DNA of 64,000 nt from Motacilla alba alba (taxonomy: Eukaryota; Chordata; Aves; Passeriformes; Motacillidae), in contig NW_024037374.1 of assembly GCF_015832195.1 (NCBI RefSeq), forward strand, positions 2,294,001 through 2,358,000, in the 5' to 3' direction. Of this stretch, positions 21,854 to 33,059 are shown one piece after another (positions within the stretch are counted from its first letter, which is position 1; each line of letters starts with the position of its first letter). A program made the translations under genes and the position numbers. The notes below the pieces were generated by a model. That model was given only the letters and a program-made list of their open reading frames with translations, ran no database searches and was not told the DNA's origin.

Positions 21854-22786
21854 TTAATGTTCCTGAAAGCATCCAGTCATCAGTCTTCTCACTGCAGCCT
21901 TGAGCTCCTGGTTCCTCAGGCTGTAGATGAGGGGATTCAGGGCTGGAGGCACCACTGAGTACAGAACTGACAGGGCCAGATCCAGGGATGGGGAGGACAT
22001 GGAGGGGGGCTTCAGGTGAGCAAATGTGCCAGTGCTGAGGAACAGGGCCACTACTTCCAGGTGAGGGAGGCAGGTGGAAAAGGCTTTGTGCCGTCCCTGC
22101 TCAGAGGGGATCCTCAGCACAGCCCTGAAGATCTGCACGTAGGAGAAAACTATGAACACAAAACAGCCAAATGCTAAACAGATGGAAAACACAAGAAGCC
22201 CAAGTTTCCTGAGGTGGGATTTGGAGCAGGAGAGTTTGAGGATCTGGGGGATTTCACAGAAGAGCTGGCCCAGGGCATTGCCATGGCACAGGAGCAGGGA
22301 AAATGTATTGGCAGTGAGCAGCAGAGCATTGAGAAAGGCACTGGCCCAGGCAGCTGCTGCCATGTGGGCACAAGCTCTGCTGCCCAGGAGGGTCCCGTAG
22401 TGCAGGGGTTTGCAGATGGACACGTAGCGGTCATAGCACATGATGGTCAGCAGGAAATATTCTGCTCCAATAAAGAACATAAAGAAAAACAGCTGAGCAG
22501 CACATCCTGTGTAAGAGATGGTGCTGGTGTCCCAGAGGGAATTGTGCATGGCTTTGTGGACAGTGGTGCAGATGGAGCCCAGGTCAGTGAGGGCCAGGTT
22601 GAGCAGGAAGAAGAACATGGGCGTGTGCAGGTGCTGGCCGCAGGCTACGGCGCTGATGATGAGGCCGTTGCCCAGGAGGGCAGCCAGGGAGATGCCCAGC
22701 AAGAGGCAGAAGTGCAGCAGCTGCAGCTGCCGCGTGTCTGCCAGTGCCAACAGGAGGAAGTGGCTGATGGAGCTGCTGTTGGACAT
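21854..22786 (-). CDS. Olfactory receptor, family 14 type (intact)
   Basis: Seven-transmembrane odorant receptor of the avian-expanded OR14 (gamma-c) group, acting at the plasma membrane of olfactory neurons through G-olf. The product is 310 residues, the normal OR length. The start was chosen at MSNSSS: an in-frame extension to 22954 crosses an intron acceptor at 22809-22811 and adds non-OR sequence. Visible hallmarks are an N-glycosylation site at N3, G39-N40 in TM1, the TM3 cysteine C95 with extracellular-loop cysteines C167, C177 and C187, MCYDRYVSIC at 116-125, SY at 215-216, KAFSTC at 234-239 and NPLIYSLRN at 284-292. The usual proline after TM2 (TTVPK) is histidine at 77, and the usual MAYDRY is MCYDRY. 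There are no frameshifts. The ligand cannot be told. It lies near the centre of the inverted module system. Confidence 0.95.
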   Translation of the reverse strand: MSNSSSISHFLLLALADTRQLQLLHFCLLLGISLAALLGNGLIISAVACGQHLHTPMFFFLLNLALTDLGSICTTVHKAMHNSLWDTSTISYTGCAAQLFFFMFFIGAEYFLLTIMCYDRYVSICKPLHYGTLLGSRACAHMAAAAWASAFLNALLLTANTFSLLLCHGNALGQLFCEIPQILKLSCSKSHLRKLGLLVFSICLAFGCFVFIVFSYVQIFRAVLRIPSEQGRHKAFSTCLPHLEVVALFLSTGTFAHLKPPSMSSPSLDLALSVLYSVVPPALNPLIYSLRNQELKAAVRRLMTGCFQEH

Positions 22787-22815
22787 TTGCTGGGGCTGCA
22801 CATGGGGACCTGTTC
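22787..22815 (-). promoter_or_regulatory. 3' splice site upstream of the receptor coding exon
   Basis: On the minus strand, TTTTTTCCCAAGAACAG precedes the exon start at 22809, leaving 23 nt of 5' UTR before the ATG. OR genes normally have a single coding exon preceded by non-coding exons, which fits. The upstream exon and promoter could not be placed. Confidence 0.6.
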
Positions 22816-24739
22816 TTGGGAAAAAAGACAGTGAAGAGTTAGCGGAGATACCTGAAGCTAATATCAAAGCCATTTCCCAAACACCCTCCTCTGAAACACA
22901 CACAGAAACGCTTCTGTGTTTGAGTTCTGAGGTTTTCTTTGTAAGTTCCCCCAATGTTTTTCCTGGTGTTCTTGGATATCAGAAACCTTCACCATTTCAG
23001 TGTCCTTCTGGTAGAACAGAGTGAGTTCCCTGAGGCAAGAGGATGAGTGGAGACTGGGGGGAGATGGTCTGTCACTTCATTCTGTTTGGAGTTGCTCTGG
23101 GCTTTCTCTCTTTTCAAATGGAGGGTGTTCACACTCCCACATTTCTCTTAAGAACCCCCAGGTACTGCTGAGAGCAGATGGATCCACCCCAGCCCAGCTC
23201 CACATTTGTAGCCAAGGACTCATGCTGCTCATTTCACCAACCTAGCAGCATTTTCATTATCACAACACCTCTGCCTTTAACCATCAGTCTTAAAACTCAG
23301 AGATGCTCTAGGACAAGCTTGCATCCTGGATTGAAGCCCTCAGCTTTGACTGAAATCTCAGGGAGACTTCCAAGTGTCCTTCCGATGGCACTGGATTGAG
23401 GGAGATGCAGCTCCTTCCCTGGCTGCACTGACAGCATTGCCCAGAGCCGGGCACTGGGGACAGCGTCACCCTGAGCCAGCTGTGCCCCCTGCCAGAGCCC
23501 CCAGTGCCGGGCAGCTGCTCCCAGCCCTGTGCTCTGCAGAGGGAACTGGGCCCGGGGCTGCAGAGCTGCCCCACGGCTCTGCTGCAGCTCTGCCTGCACA
23601 GGAGGGGCTTCACGCCTTGGAGCCCCAGCGCTGAGGGCAGAGGCTTGGCTGGGGGGACAGGAGGGAGGGGCTGCACTGGAGGGGCTCCTGTGGAGATCTC
23701 TAAACTCTCCCTGCAACAGCATTTCTGGGTTTTGTTTTCTCTCATTGTTTGATCTTCTCTCTGCTTTCTGCAGATTTTCCTCCTGCAGGTGATTCCCTGT
23801 GCCTGATCTCTCCCTGCCAGCACTCACAGACCCCAAAGCTCTGGGCACTCTCCTTGGCCTGACAGAAGCCTGCCTGTCTGCAGGGCACTGGCTGGGGGCA
23901 GGTTCTGTTTGCAGCTTGGAGAAAGGACAGCTCAGACTGAGCCTATGGGTCCAGCAAAGGTGATGCTGCTGCTGTCCATGGACAGAGAGGCTGAAAGCAC
24001 ATTAGGGATCTTCTGGGAACCTATTGATCACTAAAAGTAATAGTTCAGATGTCTCAGGCACTTGTCAAATTTCATCACTAATAATTCATAATCATCCTTT
24101 AATATTTATCGCTCCCTCCCTGCCATTCTCCAATGGAAGGAAATTGAATAAAAAGTGTTTGGAAATTTTCTAATTTTTATTAAAATCCTTGTCTAGGAAA
24201 TATTTTATGACTGATCAGAACCCCTCAGCATGTCAGAGCTTCGTGACCATTTCACCTCCCCTGCATCAGAAATACCCAGAGTTGTACTCACAGGGTCTGT
24301 AGGCATTGGGATGTTCCAGCTTTAGGAGATGGCTCCAGGAGCTGCAGCTGCATTGTCCTGCAGCCAGAGGTTCCTGTGCTAAGGGCTGGCAGGGATTCTG
24401 CCCCAGGCACTTCTCAGCACCTTCCCAGCCCTGACTGATTGAAGCTCTCTGTGCCTCTGTGCTGTGCCTGGCTGGCTGCAGGCAGTGCCCCAGCCCTGCT
24501 GGGCTGGCAGAAGAGCTGCTCAGCAAGAGAAATGTGCTTTTGAAGCTCTTCTTGCTTACCAGGAGCTGCCTCTGTGCCAGCAGCCCAGCCCAGCTCAGCA
24601 GCACAGCCACAGCACCAGGACTTTAATGACCCTCTGGGGCTTTGTGCTCAGGCTCTGAACATCAGTCCCTGAGAGGCAGCTGAGGAAACCTCTGCAGAAC
24701 TCCCAGTCAGAATCACAGTCCAAAGTTTCTTGGACTTTT
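22816..24739. other. Upstream region of the receptor gene
   Basis: It contains a GC-rich stretch (23400-23700) and AT-rich DNA (24000-24250). No exon, repeat boundary or RNA gene could be supported. It presumably includes the receptor's 5' intron. Confidence 0.4.
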
Positions 24740-24980
24740 AATGGGTCCCACTGAGGGACACAACTGAGAAAGTGTCCCCAGGCCCCAGGCAGAGCAGAGA
24801 ACTGCAGGCAGTGATGACAGGTGGGGACAAAGAGAAGCCAAGGCTTGGTGCCCTGGGGCACAGCAGGCTCTGTGCCACCAAGGGCTGGCAGGAGACACCT
24901 TGTCCTGAGGCACTGGGGCCCCCTGGCACAGCCCCAGCCAGGCTGGCCACTGGCAGCCCCTTGTCCTGCCCTCAGCATCC
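24740..24980 (+). repeat. Diverged module K fragment
   Basis: Shares GAGAAAGTGTCCCCAGG and the CAGTGATGACAG segment with module K at 6060-6140. It links the receptor flank to the amplified modules. Confidence 0.6.
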
Positions 24981-25124
24981 CCCCTTAGCCCACATGCCAG
25001 TGGCCTCAAGGATCTGCTGGAAGGAGTCCCTGGGGAGCCTTGCTCAGCAATGGCCCTGGGGGCTCCTTCATGCTCCCAGGGACTGCAGGCTTTTCAAAGG
25101 ACTTTGGGTTTGGCTTTTGCCATG

Positions 25125-25770
25125 GAGTCTCTGAGGGGTTTGTGCAATCATGGCCTCCAATGATCTGCTGTAATTAGTCCCTGGAGAGGCTTTGTCAGTT
25201 GCAACATTCAGTGGGACTGATTAATACTTCAGAGTACTTCTGCTTTTTAGCTACTTGGTGTTTCCCTTTTGATACAGACTCTATTAGAAAGATTGTGCAG
25301 TCACAGCCTCTAATTATCCTCTTTAATTAGTCCCTTGAGAGCCTTTATCAGCAATGACACTCAGTGGGGCTCATTAATGTTTCAAGGTACATCAGTTTTT
25401 TTAAGGTGCTTGGTGTTTCCATTTTGGCACAGACTCTGTGAGAGGTTTGTGCAATCACGGCCCCAATTATCTGCTTTAATGAGTCCCTGGAGAGTTTTGT
25501 ACTGACACTCAGTGGGGCTCATTAATACTCTGAGATACTCACGGTTTTTAAGGTAGTTTCGGTTTTTCTTTCCACACCAAATCTCTGAGAGGCTTTATTT
25601 GTGCCATCCTGGCCTCCAATTTTCTCCTCCAAGAAATCCATGAAGAGCCTGTGTTGGGGATGGACCTCAGTGGGACTAATTCATGCTTTGAGACACTTTG
25701 GGTGCTTCTTGTGATTTTGACTCCTGGCAAGGTTGGTGCAATCTCCTCTCAGGCCCTGAGGTTCCAGGGC
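25125..25770 (+). repeat. ~150-bp tandem repeat, 4-5 units
   Basis: Units begin at about 25125, 25277, 25432, 25579 and 25719 (spacing 140-155 bp). Each has a CTCTGAGAGG-like start, GTGCAATCACGGCC, AATTAGTCCCTGGAGAG and CTCAGTGGGGCTCATTAAT landmarks. It lies 2.3-3 kb 5' of the receptor ATG. It is not similar to modules E, F or J. Confidence 0.85.
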
Positions 25771-26101
25771 TCAGCTCCAAATGCACCATGGGGCTCATTA
25801 GGATCAAGCGAGTCCTGAGAAACCATGGCTCTGCCTTGATTTCCCTCTGCTCCAGTCCAGTTCAGCAGGAAGTTTTCCTTTTACAGTTATGGAGAAATAT
25901 TTCAATGAGCTTCTAAGAAATATGTAATCCTATTTTAAAGACCGTACTATATTACTGTTCTCTTTAGAGAAGTACTGATTGCAGCATTCTGTGATTGATA
26001 TTGGTGTAGGGCCGCTCGTAAGGAGGTCTGGCCAAGTCAGAGATGTCCTACCTTGGAGCTGACATGATGTAGACAGCCTTGCCCCTCATTCCCCAACACC
26101 A
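25771..26101. other. Unassigned segment
   Basis: Nothing recognisable between the 150-bp array and the ERV 3' LTR. Confidence 0.35.
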
Positions 26102-26525
26102 TGTGAGAAAAAAATTTCACTTTCAAAAATTTAAATGGTTTCTTGAGACCTTATCAAAATACAACAGAAGACTGAATAAAGAAAAAAATACACTGCTGGA
26201 GGGAAAGGATTCAGTCACCAGGTGCTCATCTACAAAATGGATGTTCTGTCTTTTATACATCAAGCCCCTCCCGAAATCTTGTCGATCAACTCCTTCTTCG
26301 CTGTCCAGTGGTGGAGATCACTTTCTTACAGCTTGATTGCAGGTCAGGTGCTGCCATAGTAACAAGCCCACCCTCCCAAAAGCCCTGACTACTGAGGCCA
26401 TCATGTGATAACAATGCAAGGGGGAGGGGAAAGATAAGTATACATCTACCAAACTTCTCTTAACATATACCTTATATTCACCCCTTAATTGTGAGAGTCA
26501 ACCATAGGATTACTCATCTATAACA
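26102..26525 (-). mobile_element. 3' LTR of class I ERV
   Basis: A 424-bp LTR on the minus strand, TGTTATAGATGAG to TTTTTCTCACA. A TATA box TATAAAAG lies at 26250-26257. It is immediately preceded (minus sense) by a polypurine tract at 26526-26543, which fixes its start. Its sequence differs from the LTR at the other end of the element. Confidence 0.8.
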
Positions 26526-26543
26526 AACTCCCCTTTTCTTTTT
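26526..26543 (-). other. Polypurine tract of class I ERV
   Basis: AAAAAGAAAAGGGGAGTT on the minus strand, directly abutting the LTR start. This is the plus-strand primer site for retroviral reverse transcription. Confidence 0.8.
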
Positions 26544-27104
26544 CTAGAAGTCATTTTGCTTGAAAAACTAAGTCAAAAATTCTCTCTCTCTCTTGAATGA
26601 GTCATACCAGCATCTGTTAACATGGGCAAGGACAGTGGGAACAGGAGAAAAATATCTCAGGTTTTCGTTATAGACACCTATTTGGAATGGACAAAAGGTC
26701 ATCACAGAGGTCTGGTATGGCTTTGACTCCCATCTACCGTGCTTATGTGGCTGCTGCCCATAGTCAGTGTACTTCAGGGGTGAGTAGAGAGTCTGACTCG
26801 GTCCTGCCCTCTAGTCCCTGTTGAATTAAAAGACAACTGAGGAATGATAGAGGTCTGCTATGGCCTTTTGTCCCTACCTTACCATGCCTATGGGGATGCT
26901 ACCCGCAGCAGGGCTATGGAGTCTTCTTGGTAGCAAACACAGGGGCCAACCCGGTCTTGCCCTCCTTCCTTTGTCTTGTTTTCTTAAAGAAGCTGTGCCA
27001 TTACCTTTTACGGTCCCTTGTGTCCTTCCCCTCAACAGATGCTGGTAATTCTCACCCATTAAGACAGGAAGACAGTTCTCCAGCTGGTTGGTGGAAGCTT
27101 GACT
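26544..27104 (-). pseudogene. Class I ERV 3' internal remnant (env region lost)
   Basis: Only about 0.56 kb separates the end of pol from the polypurine tract, too short for an envelope gene. Stops occur in all frames and no envelope motif is seen. Two short GGTCTGCTATGG-like segments (26712 and 26850 areas) look like an internal duplication. Confidence 0.5.
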
Positions 27105-28566
27105 CTACTTTTTTGGCGTCTTGGTGTTTTTCTGGTTGTCTTTCAGTCTCTGCTTGAGAGTCAATCTTGTTTCACCCAGCCTGGATGTTATAATCCACTC
27201 TTTGGGTTCTTCTAGTGGGCCTTTGACTCTGTTGCCATGAGTCCATCCCCGCTCTGCAGTTTGCATGGCTGATTCCGTGGTGAGCAGTAGCTGAAAGGGA
27301 TCTTCCCACTGAGGAGTTAGAGGCTGATCTCTCCATGACTTAATCATCACCCAATCCCCAGGATTAATATTATGGATTCTGAAATCCAGGATGGTAGTTT
27401 GAGGAATTGCCCCTTTATGCCTTAGCCCTTCTAAGGTTTGTGCTCTAGACAGAACATATTTCTTGGCATTGGTTTCCCCTTCCTCACAGGGGGCAACCTT
27501 CTGGGGTGAGGTCAGGAAGGGTAACCCAAATATCATTTCATAGGGTGAGACCCCACATCTGACCAAGATTGGGGTTCTAATTCATAATAAGGCTAAAAGG
27601 AGATATTTTATCCATGATATCTTTTTTTTCAATCATCAGCTTAACTAGAGCTCTTTTCAGAGTTTGATTCATTCTCTCAACAGAACTGGAACTCTGTGGA
27701 TGCCATGGAGTGTGTAACTCCCATTTTACTCCGTGGGCCTGTACAACTTTCTTCAATATCTTCGATGTGAAATGAGTTCCCTGGTCTGAATCAACCCTGC
27801 TTACCATCCCATACTAGGGAATGATTGATTCTAGAAGTGTTTTACTCACAACATTGGCACTGGCTTTCACAGTGGGTACCACCTCTACCCAATGAGTCAA
27901 GTGATCTACTATCACTGGCAAAAGTTTCCACCGTAGTACCTGGGAAAGCTCCATAAAGTCTACTTGAATGTTTTGAAATGGCCATAAGGGTAGTTCTTGC
28001 CCTCCTCTGGGTGTTTTCCTCATGATTTTCTTGTTCACTTGTTGACATATCACACATCATTCAGGTACTTGCTCAGCTATTCTGAAAATGCCTATGCAGC
28101 CCCAGTCCCTTAGAAATTGATCACTTAGCACTTGTGTACCCCAATGTGTTGTTCCATGTATGCCTTCTAGCATTTTCTTGGCCAGGGGTTTATTCAACAC
28201 TCTCTTCCCATCTGCTAATCTCCACTTCCCTTTGTTATCTTTCTTGGCTCCTATTTTGAGGAGTTCTTCCTCTTTTGTCCCACTGAATACAGGGACTTCT
28301 TGCATTTCTCTCATCAGGCTTAATACTATCATTAATTTTTCTCTCCCTGATTTGACAGCATTCTTAGCATCAAAATCTGCTAAATTGTTCCCTTCTGCTT
28401 CTTCAGCCACCCTTTTTTGACATCCTTTAACATATACCACTGCTACTTCTGGCAATTGTAAGGTTTCTAATACCTCTAAAACAAGTTTTATGTGAATCAG
28501 TCCCTTTCCCTTTGAATTTAATAGCCCCCTCTCTTCCAAATTTTTCCAATGGTATGCATTCTCCAA
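27105..28566 (-). pseudogene. Class I ERV integrase and RNase H C-terminus (disrupted)
   Basis: Gammaretrovirus-like pol C-terminal part. Visible features, in order on the minus strand, are the end of RNase H, the zinc-binding H-x3-H (HGTTH) with the CVICQQ cysteine pair, and the DDE core: IQVDF at about 27985, SDQGTHF at about 27790, and the catalytic glutamate in SVERMNQTLK at about 27670. The C-terminal domain follows, with NPGDWVMIKSW. Frames change at about 28056, 27810 and 27570 and include stops, so no active enzyme is made. Confidence 0.9.
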
Positions 28567-29229
28567 AAGCGTATTTTCAGTCTCTATATATTTTTCCCCT
28601 TTTCTGTGCCAATATTTCCAGAGCTCGTTTTAGGGCATACAACTCCCACGCTTGGGATGACCAGTTGGAAGGTAACTTTCACTTTTCCATGGCTACCAAC
28701 CCTTCATCCACTATAGCGTACCCTGATACCCTGTGCCCCTTTATTACTTGTGAAGATCCATCGATGTACAGTCGTTTTCCACCTTGGCGTGGTTGATCTG
28801 TTAGGTCCTCTCTTACTTTAGTTTGACAGTTAATAACCTCTAGGCAATTATGTATTAGTTCCTCACCTGGTTCTCCATACAAAAGCTGGGCAGGGTTGAG
28901 TTGGTTACTCACCATTAGCTCTAAACCATTATCAATTGAGATGGCTTCATACTCTAGCACTTGGGAATCAGTGAGCCATTTCTCAGCCTTTTGGCTCAGC
29001 ATACTCCTTCCTGATTTAGGGATATTTATCTTTAATTTTCCCCCAAAAGGTTAATTTTTTACTTTCTGCTGCGAGTAGGGCGGTCGCTGCCACCGCCTGA
29101 ATGCAGGTTGGCCACCCCCAGCTGACAGGGTCTAGTAATTTTGATAAATAGGCCACTGATTTCCTGGATCCTCCCCAGTCCTGGGCTAACACTTCATGTG
29201 CTACCCCTTTTTTCAATATCCACAAACAG
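28567..29229 (-). pseudogene. Class I ERV RNase H / RT connection (disrupted)
   Basis: Contains the tether segment GGSRKSVAYLSKLLDPVSWGWP (about 29100-29165) and the RNase H start with the first catalytic aspartate in LYIDGSSQV (about 28760). It is broken by frameshifts near 29010 and 28670. Confidence 0.85.
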
Positions 29230-30184
29230 ATAGAAGGGTTTGTCTAAGGCAGGAAGACTCCGTGCTGGTGCACTGACTAATTTTTGCTTAAAAAAGCTTC
29301 ACACTTTTGTTCATCATCTTTTTCCCACCTGATCTCTTCTTTTACAAGCTTTTCATACAAGAACTTGTTGGCCTGCATGTATCATTTAATCCATAGCCTA
29401 GAATATCGCACCAAGTCTAGAAACCTTTCAACTTCTCTCTTAGTATTTGGCTGTGGGAGTGAGACTATCCCTGCTATTCTCTCAGGGTTCATCAGCCAGT
29501 TCCCTTGAAAAATCACATGTCCTAGGTATTTTACTTCCATCTTTACAAATTGGAGTTTACCTTTTGAGACTCAAAGTCCTTGGCTCCCCAGAAAATTTAA
29601 CATTGCTATGGTGGATTCTCATACTTCGTTTTCTTCCCGTCCTGAGAGAAGCAAATAATTTACATATCGGATGAGCTTTATCTCAGGTTTAATGGAGAAG
29701 AGTTGTAGTATTTCTCCTAGATTTGACCAAACAGGTTTGGGGATTCAGAAAACCCTTGGGGTAACCTAGTCCACTGAAGCTGTTGCTTCTTCCTGGAATC
29801 AGGGTTCTCCCATTCAAAGGGAAATATAACCCACTTTCCCTTTCCAGTGGGCACACCCAAAAAGCATCTTTTAGGTCTATCACGCTAAAGCACTGGGATG
29901 TTATTTAGCAGTGTGTAGGGATTAGGCACCACTGGGTACCGATTCATTGTTCTCTTGTTCACTTCTCTCGAATCTTGGACAAGCCTGTAAGTCCCATCTG
30001 ACTTCTTTACTGGTAATATGGGTGTATTATGGAGGAACATACATGGTTCTAAGGTCCTGTCCTCAAGTAGATCCTGGATCACCGGCCATAGTCCTCGTCT
30101 CCCCTCCAGGGAGAGTGGATATTGTGGTACCCAAACTGCATGGTTTTCATTAACTATTTCTATTACTATAGGTTTCATGTTCAA
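29230..30184 (-). pseudogene. Class I ERV reverse transcriptase (disrupted, catalytic site changed)
   Basis: Fingers and palm are recognisable: LEPCMFLHNTPILPVKKSDG at about 30010-30060, YRLVQDSREVNK, and MIDLKDAFW (first catalytic aspartate) at about 29880. The usual YVDD box reads YVNY at 29655-29666, so both catalytic aspartates are lost. Several stops and frameshifts. The gammaretrovirus-like arrangement marks it as class I. Confidence 0.9.
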
Positions 30185-30515
30185 TTTACCTCAGTTTTCT
30201 GGTTTTGCCCACACCATCTCATGAATTTTCTCCTCATTTTCTTCCTTTGGAGAAGCTTAACTACCATTTTCCCTTTCTCTGGGAGCACTCCAATGTCAAA
30301 TTGTACCTGTAAATCCTGTCCTAATAAATTTCACCCTGCTTCTGGAACTAATCGAACATCCCCAATTCCTATGTTATTTGCTCCTTCAAACTTTATTTGT
30401 GTTATAGCTGAGGCTTTGAACCCTTCCCCTTGTCTTGGTTTGAAAAGACAGGTGTGTGTTAATGAAGGCAGGAGCCAGCCCTGAAATGGAAAATGTAAAT
30501 GCCTTCCCTCCAAAT
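30185..30515 (-). pseudogene. Class I ERV protease remnant joined to LTR
   Basis: The C-terminal part of a retropepsin-like protease is visible (NLLGQDLQVQ near 30310), preceded by GEGFKASAITQIKFEG. The active-site end of protease and all of gag are missing: only about 85 bp lie between it and the upstream LTR. A stop interrupts the frame. Confidence 0.75.
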
Positions 30516-31022
30516 TGTTACAATTTTGAAATTAAGGGGGCTCTCAGGCACAGATATGGGAGCAGGAATAACAGTTTTTTATTAGAGAAGAAAATAAAAA
30601 TAAAATCAACGATACAGTAATACAAAACAACACTGACAGAGTCGCAATACGACCTGACACCCTGTGGGTCAGGGTGTTGGCAGCAGTGCAATTAAAATGG
30701 TGGCTGCAGTCCTCCTGCAGTCTTCCTGCAGACAGGTGTGGGTCTGTTGGAACAGAGATCCCGTAGAAGGGTGTAGTCTTCCTCTGAAGATCCAGTGGTG
30801 GTGTAGATGGGCCTGGCCCTCCTCTAGGAATCCAGTGGAGAAAACTGCTGCTCCTCTGGGAATCCAGTGGAAGGGGCAGCTCCTCCTCTGGGAATCCAGT
30901 GGACAGGCTGTTTGTGTACCCCAAAATCTCAGATTATATCCAGTGAGGAATGCTTGGTTCCTCCCTCTGGGCGGAGCATCTCACAGTGGGATGATGTAAT
31001 TGTTATCAGTCATGCAGTAACA
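30516..31022 (-). mobile_element. Upstream LTR of the class I ERV (different family)
   Basis: A 507-bp LTR on the minus strand with inverted ends TGTTAC / GTAACA. A polyadenylation signal AATAAA is at 30578-30583, followed by CTGTTATTCCTGCTCCC. U3 contains about four units of an imperfect ~40-bp repeat with CTGGATTCCCAGAGGAG. It does not resemble the LTR at 26102-26525, so the element is chimeric or nested. The sequence after it has no clear tRNA primer site. Confidence 0.75.
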
Positions 31023-33059
31023 TTCAATAGCCCATTAACAGCAGATGTCTCCCCAGAGGGAGGACTGGTTTGTGGAAGAGATAAAGAAAAATTGCCCAAT
31101 TACCAGATAATACCTGGCCCACCTCTAACAGACTGCAAATAGAAAACACATTGCTTGGCAATCTAGGACACTGCCCCAGCTTTTTGCATGGGCCCTGGGC
31201 CTGGAGCAGGAGCAGCTCTGGAGGGCTCCAAGGCTGGAGCTCTTGTGCTGCCCTGGGCAGATGGGATGGCAGCAGGGGCTGCAGAGCTCTCAGCACCTCA
31301 GCCAGAGGGGAGCAGGGCAGCCAGGGAGCCTCCTTTGCCTTGGCCAAGCTCCTTCCCCCATGGCTGGGGCTGAGTCCTGTGGCAGCTGCAGCTGCTGCTG
31401 TGCCCTGGCCAGGGGCTGAGGCCGTGGGGCCAGTGGCCAGAGCAGCCTGGGCTGAGCAGAGCTGTGGGGCCAGAGCCGGCTGGGCTGGGCTGGGGAGAGG
31501 CCCTTGGTGCTGCCCAGAGCTCAGGACAGCTGACAGAGCTGGCAGGGAGCTGAGCTGGGCTCAGAGAGCCTGGCACAGACACCATCAGTGTCCATCTCAG
31601 CCTGGCTGAGCGGGCAGGGGCAGGACTCAGGCCAGGCCTTGTGGGGCAGGGCCAGCGCCTGTGCAAGGCATTGAAAAGAGGCAAGTGGCCCAGAGAGGAG
31701 GCTGCTCTGTGCCCTTGGTGGCATGGACAGAGCAGGGAGGGAGCCCAGGACATTTGTCACCACCAGCCTCTGTCCCCAGCCCTTGGCAGCCCTGGCTGCT
31801 GAGCCCAGCTTTGCCCTGGGCTGTGTTTGGCTGTGGCCCAGCTCCATCCTCCTGCGGGGCTCAGGGCCTGTTCCCAGCCATGGCCAGCCCTGGCCGACCT
31901 CTCTGCTGGCCCAGAGGCCGGCAGAGCCCGGGGCAGGGCTGTCTGTGCAGCCCCACAGGTGCCAGGGGCTCTGCAGGAGCTGGCAGAGGCTGCCCAGCAG
32001 GGAGGCCATGGGGCACAGAGCCCCAAGGCTGCTGTGGGCACCACGGCACAGGGGCCCTTCCCAGCCGCAATGCTCCTGGCCTGGGCTGGGGCTGCCCAGG
32101 GGCTGGGGCACCATGGCTGGGCCAGCACAGGGCCACCAAGGGGCCACGCAGCCGCTGCCGGGGCTGGCAGCAAGGCCAGGCACAGACAAGCAATTGCTGA
32201 GCATGGCCTGCGCTGGCCAGGCCTGACTGTGCCAAAGGCAGAGCTCAGCTGCCCTTGCTGCCTGCAGCAACAGTCAGGAGCCCAAAGAGCCTCCATGGCT
32301 GTGCTGGAGAGCAAGGCTGCAGGAGGCAAATGCAGGGCTGCTGCGCCATGGCGAGGCATGGAATTCCAGCACACACCTCAGTTCTCTGATGATCCCGGTA
32401 CCATGCTGGGCCCTGTTTCAGACTGCAGCAGAGCAGATGTTGATGGCACAGGAGCCCTGCGGGGCTGGCAGGGACCTGCAGCTTGCAAGGTGCTCTGCTC
32501 TCCCTCAGGTGCTCTCTGAGAGATCCAATCCCAGCTGGGCACCTCAGGGCACAAGTGGCACTGCCTGTTCATGGGCACACAGCTGATGTCTGCCTGGAAT
32601 GGGGCACATTTTAATACCTGCTGGTTTCATAATATACAAGCAAATCTTTATTATCTGGGTCATTTGAGCACTTTTAAGAAATGGCAAAGTTTTCCCCCAA
32701 GGAAGAGGAATTTCCTGGAAGTGTACTGATGGCAGGAGAAGAAATACTGATCTTCCCATCTACTTGTGTCACCAATATTCAGTCTATTATGTAATCTCTC
32801 TCTTTTCCATCAAGTGTTTCCAGCTCTCCTGGTTAAATGGCCATGTCGAAGGACATCTCTTCCCTAGACCAGCTTGATCTATATTCTTCCCTTTGCTCCC
32901 AGATCTCCTCCTCCAGATGCTCTCTGGTCATTCAAGTGCCTCTCAACTGACTGGCTTTATGCGTTGAGCTTCAACAAGTTGCCCCGTCTTTTCAAAGTTC
33001 AAATAAATATCCCATTAGTCAACATCTTAATTGTGTTTATGTCTATCACAGAATTACAT
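31023..33059. other. GC-rich then AT-rich intergenic DNA
   Basis: 31140-32580 is very GC-rich with overlapping frames up to 250 codons on both strands, mutually shadowing, with no recognisable domain. 32600-33060 is AT-rich without features. I do not call a gene here. Confidence 0.4.

Noticed and set aside
22787..22954. 56-residue N-terminal extension of the olfactory receptor
   Set aside because: It crosses a good 3' splice site and has no OR similarity. The MSNSSS start gives the standard 310-residue length.
31521..32519. Frames of 230-250 codons on both strands
   Set aside because: Mutual shadows in very GC-rich DNA, with no recognisable motif or splice structure.
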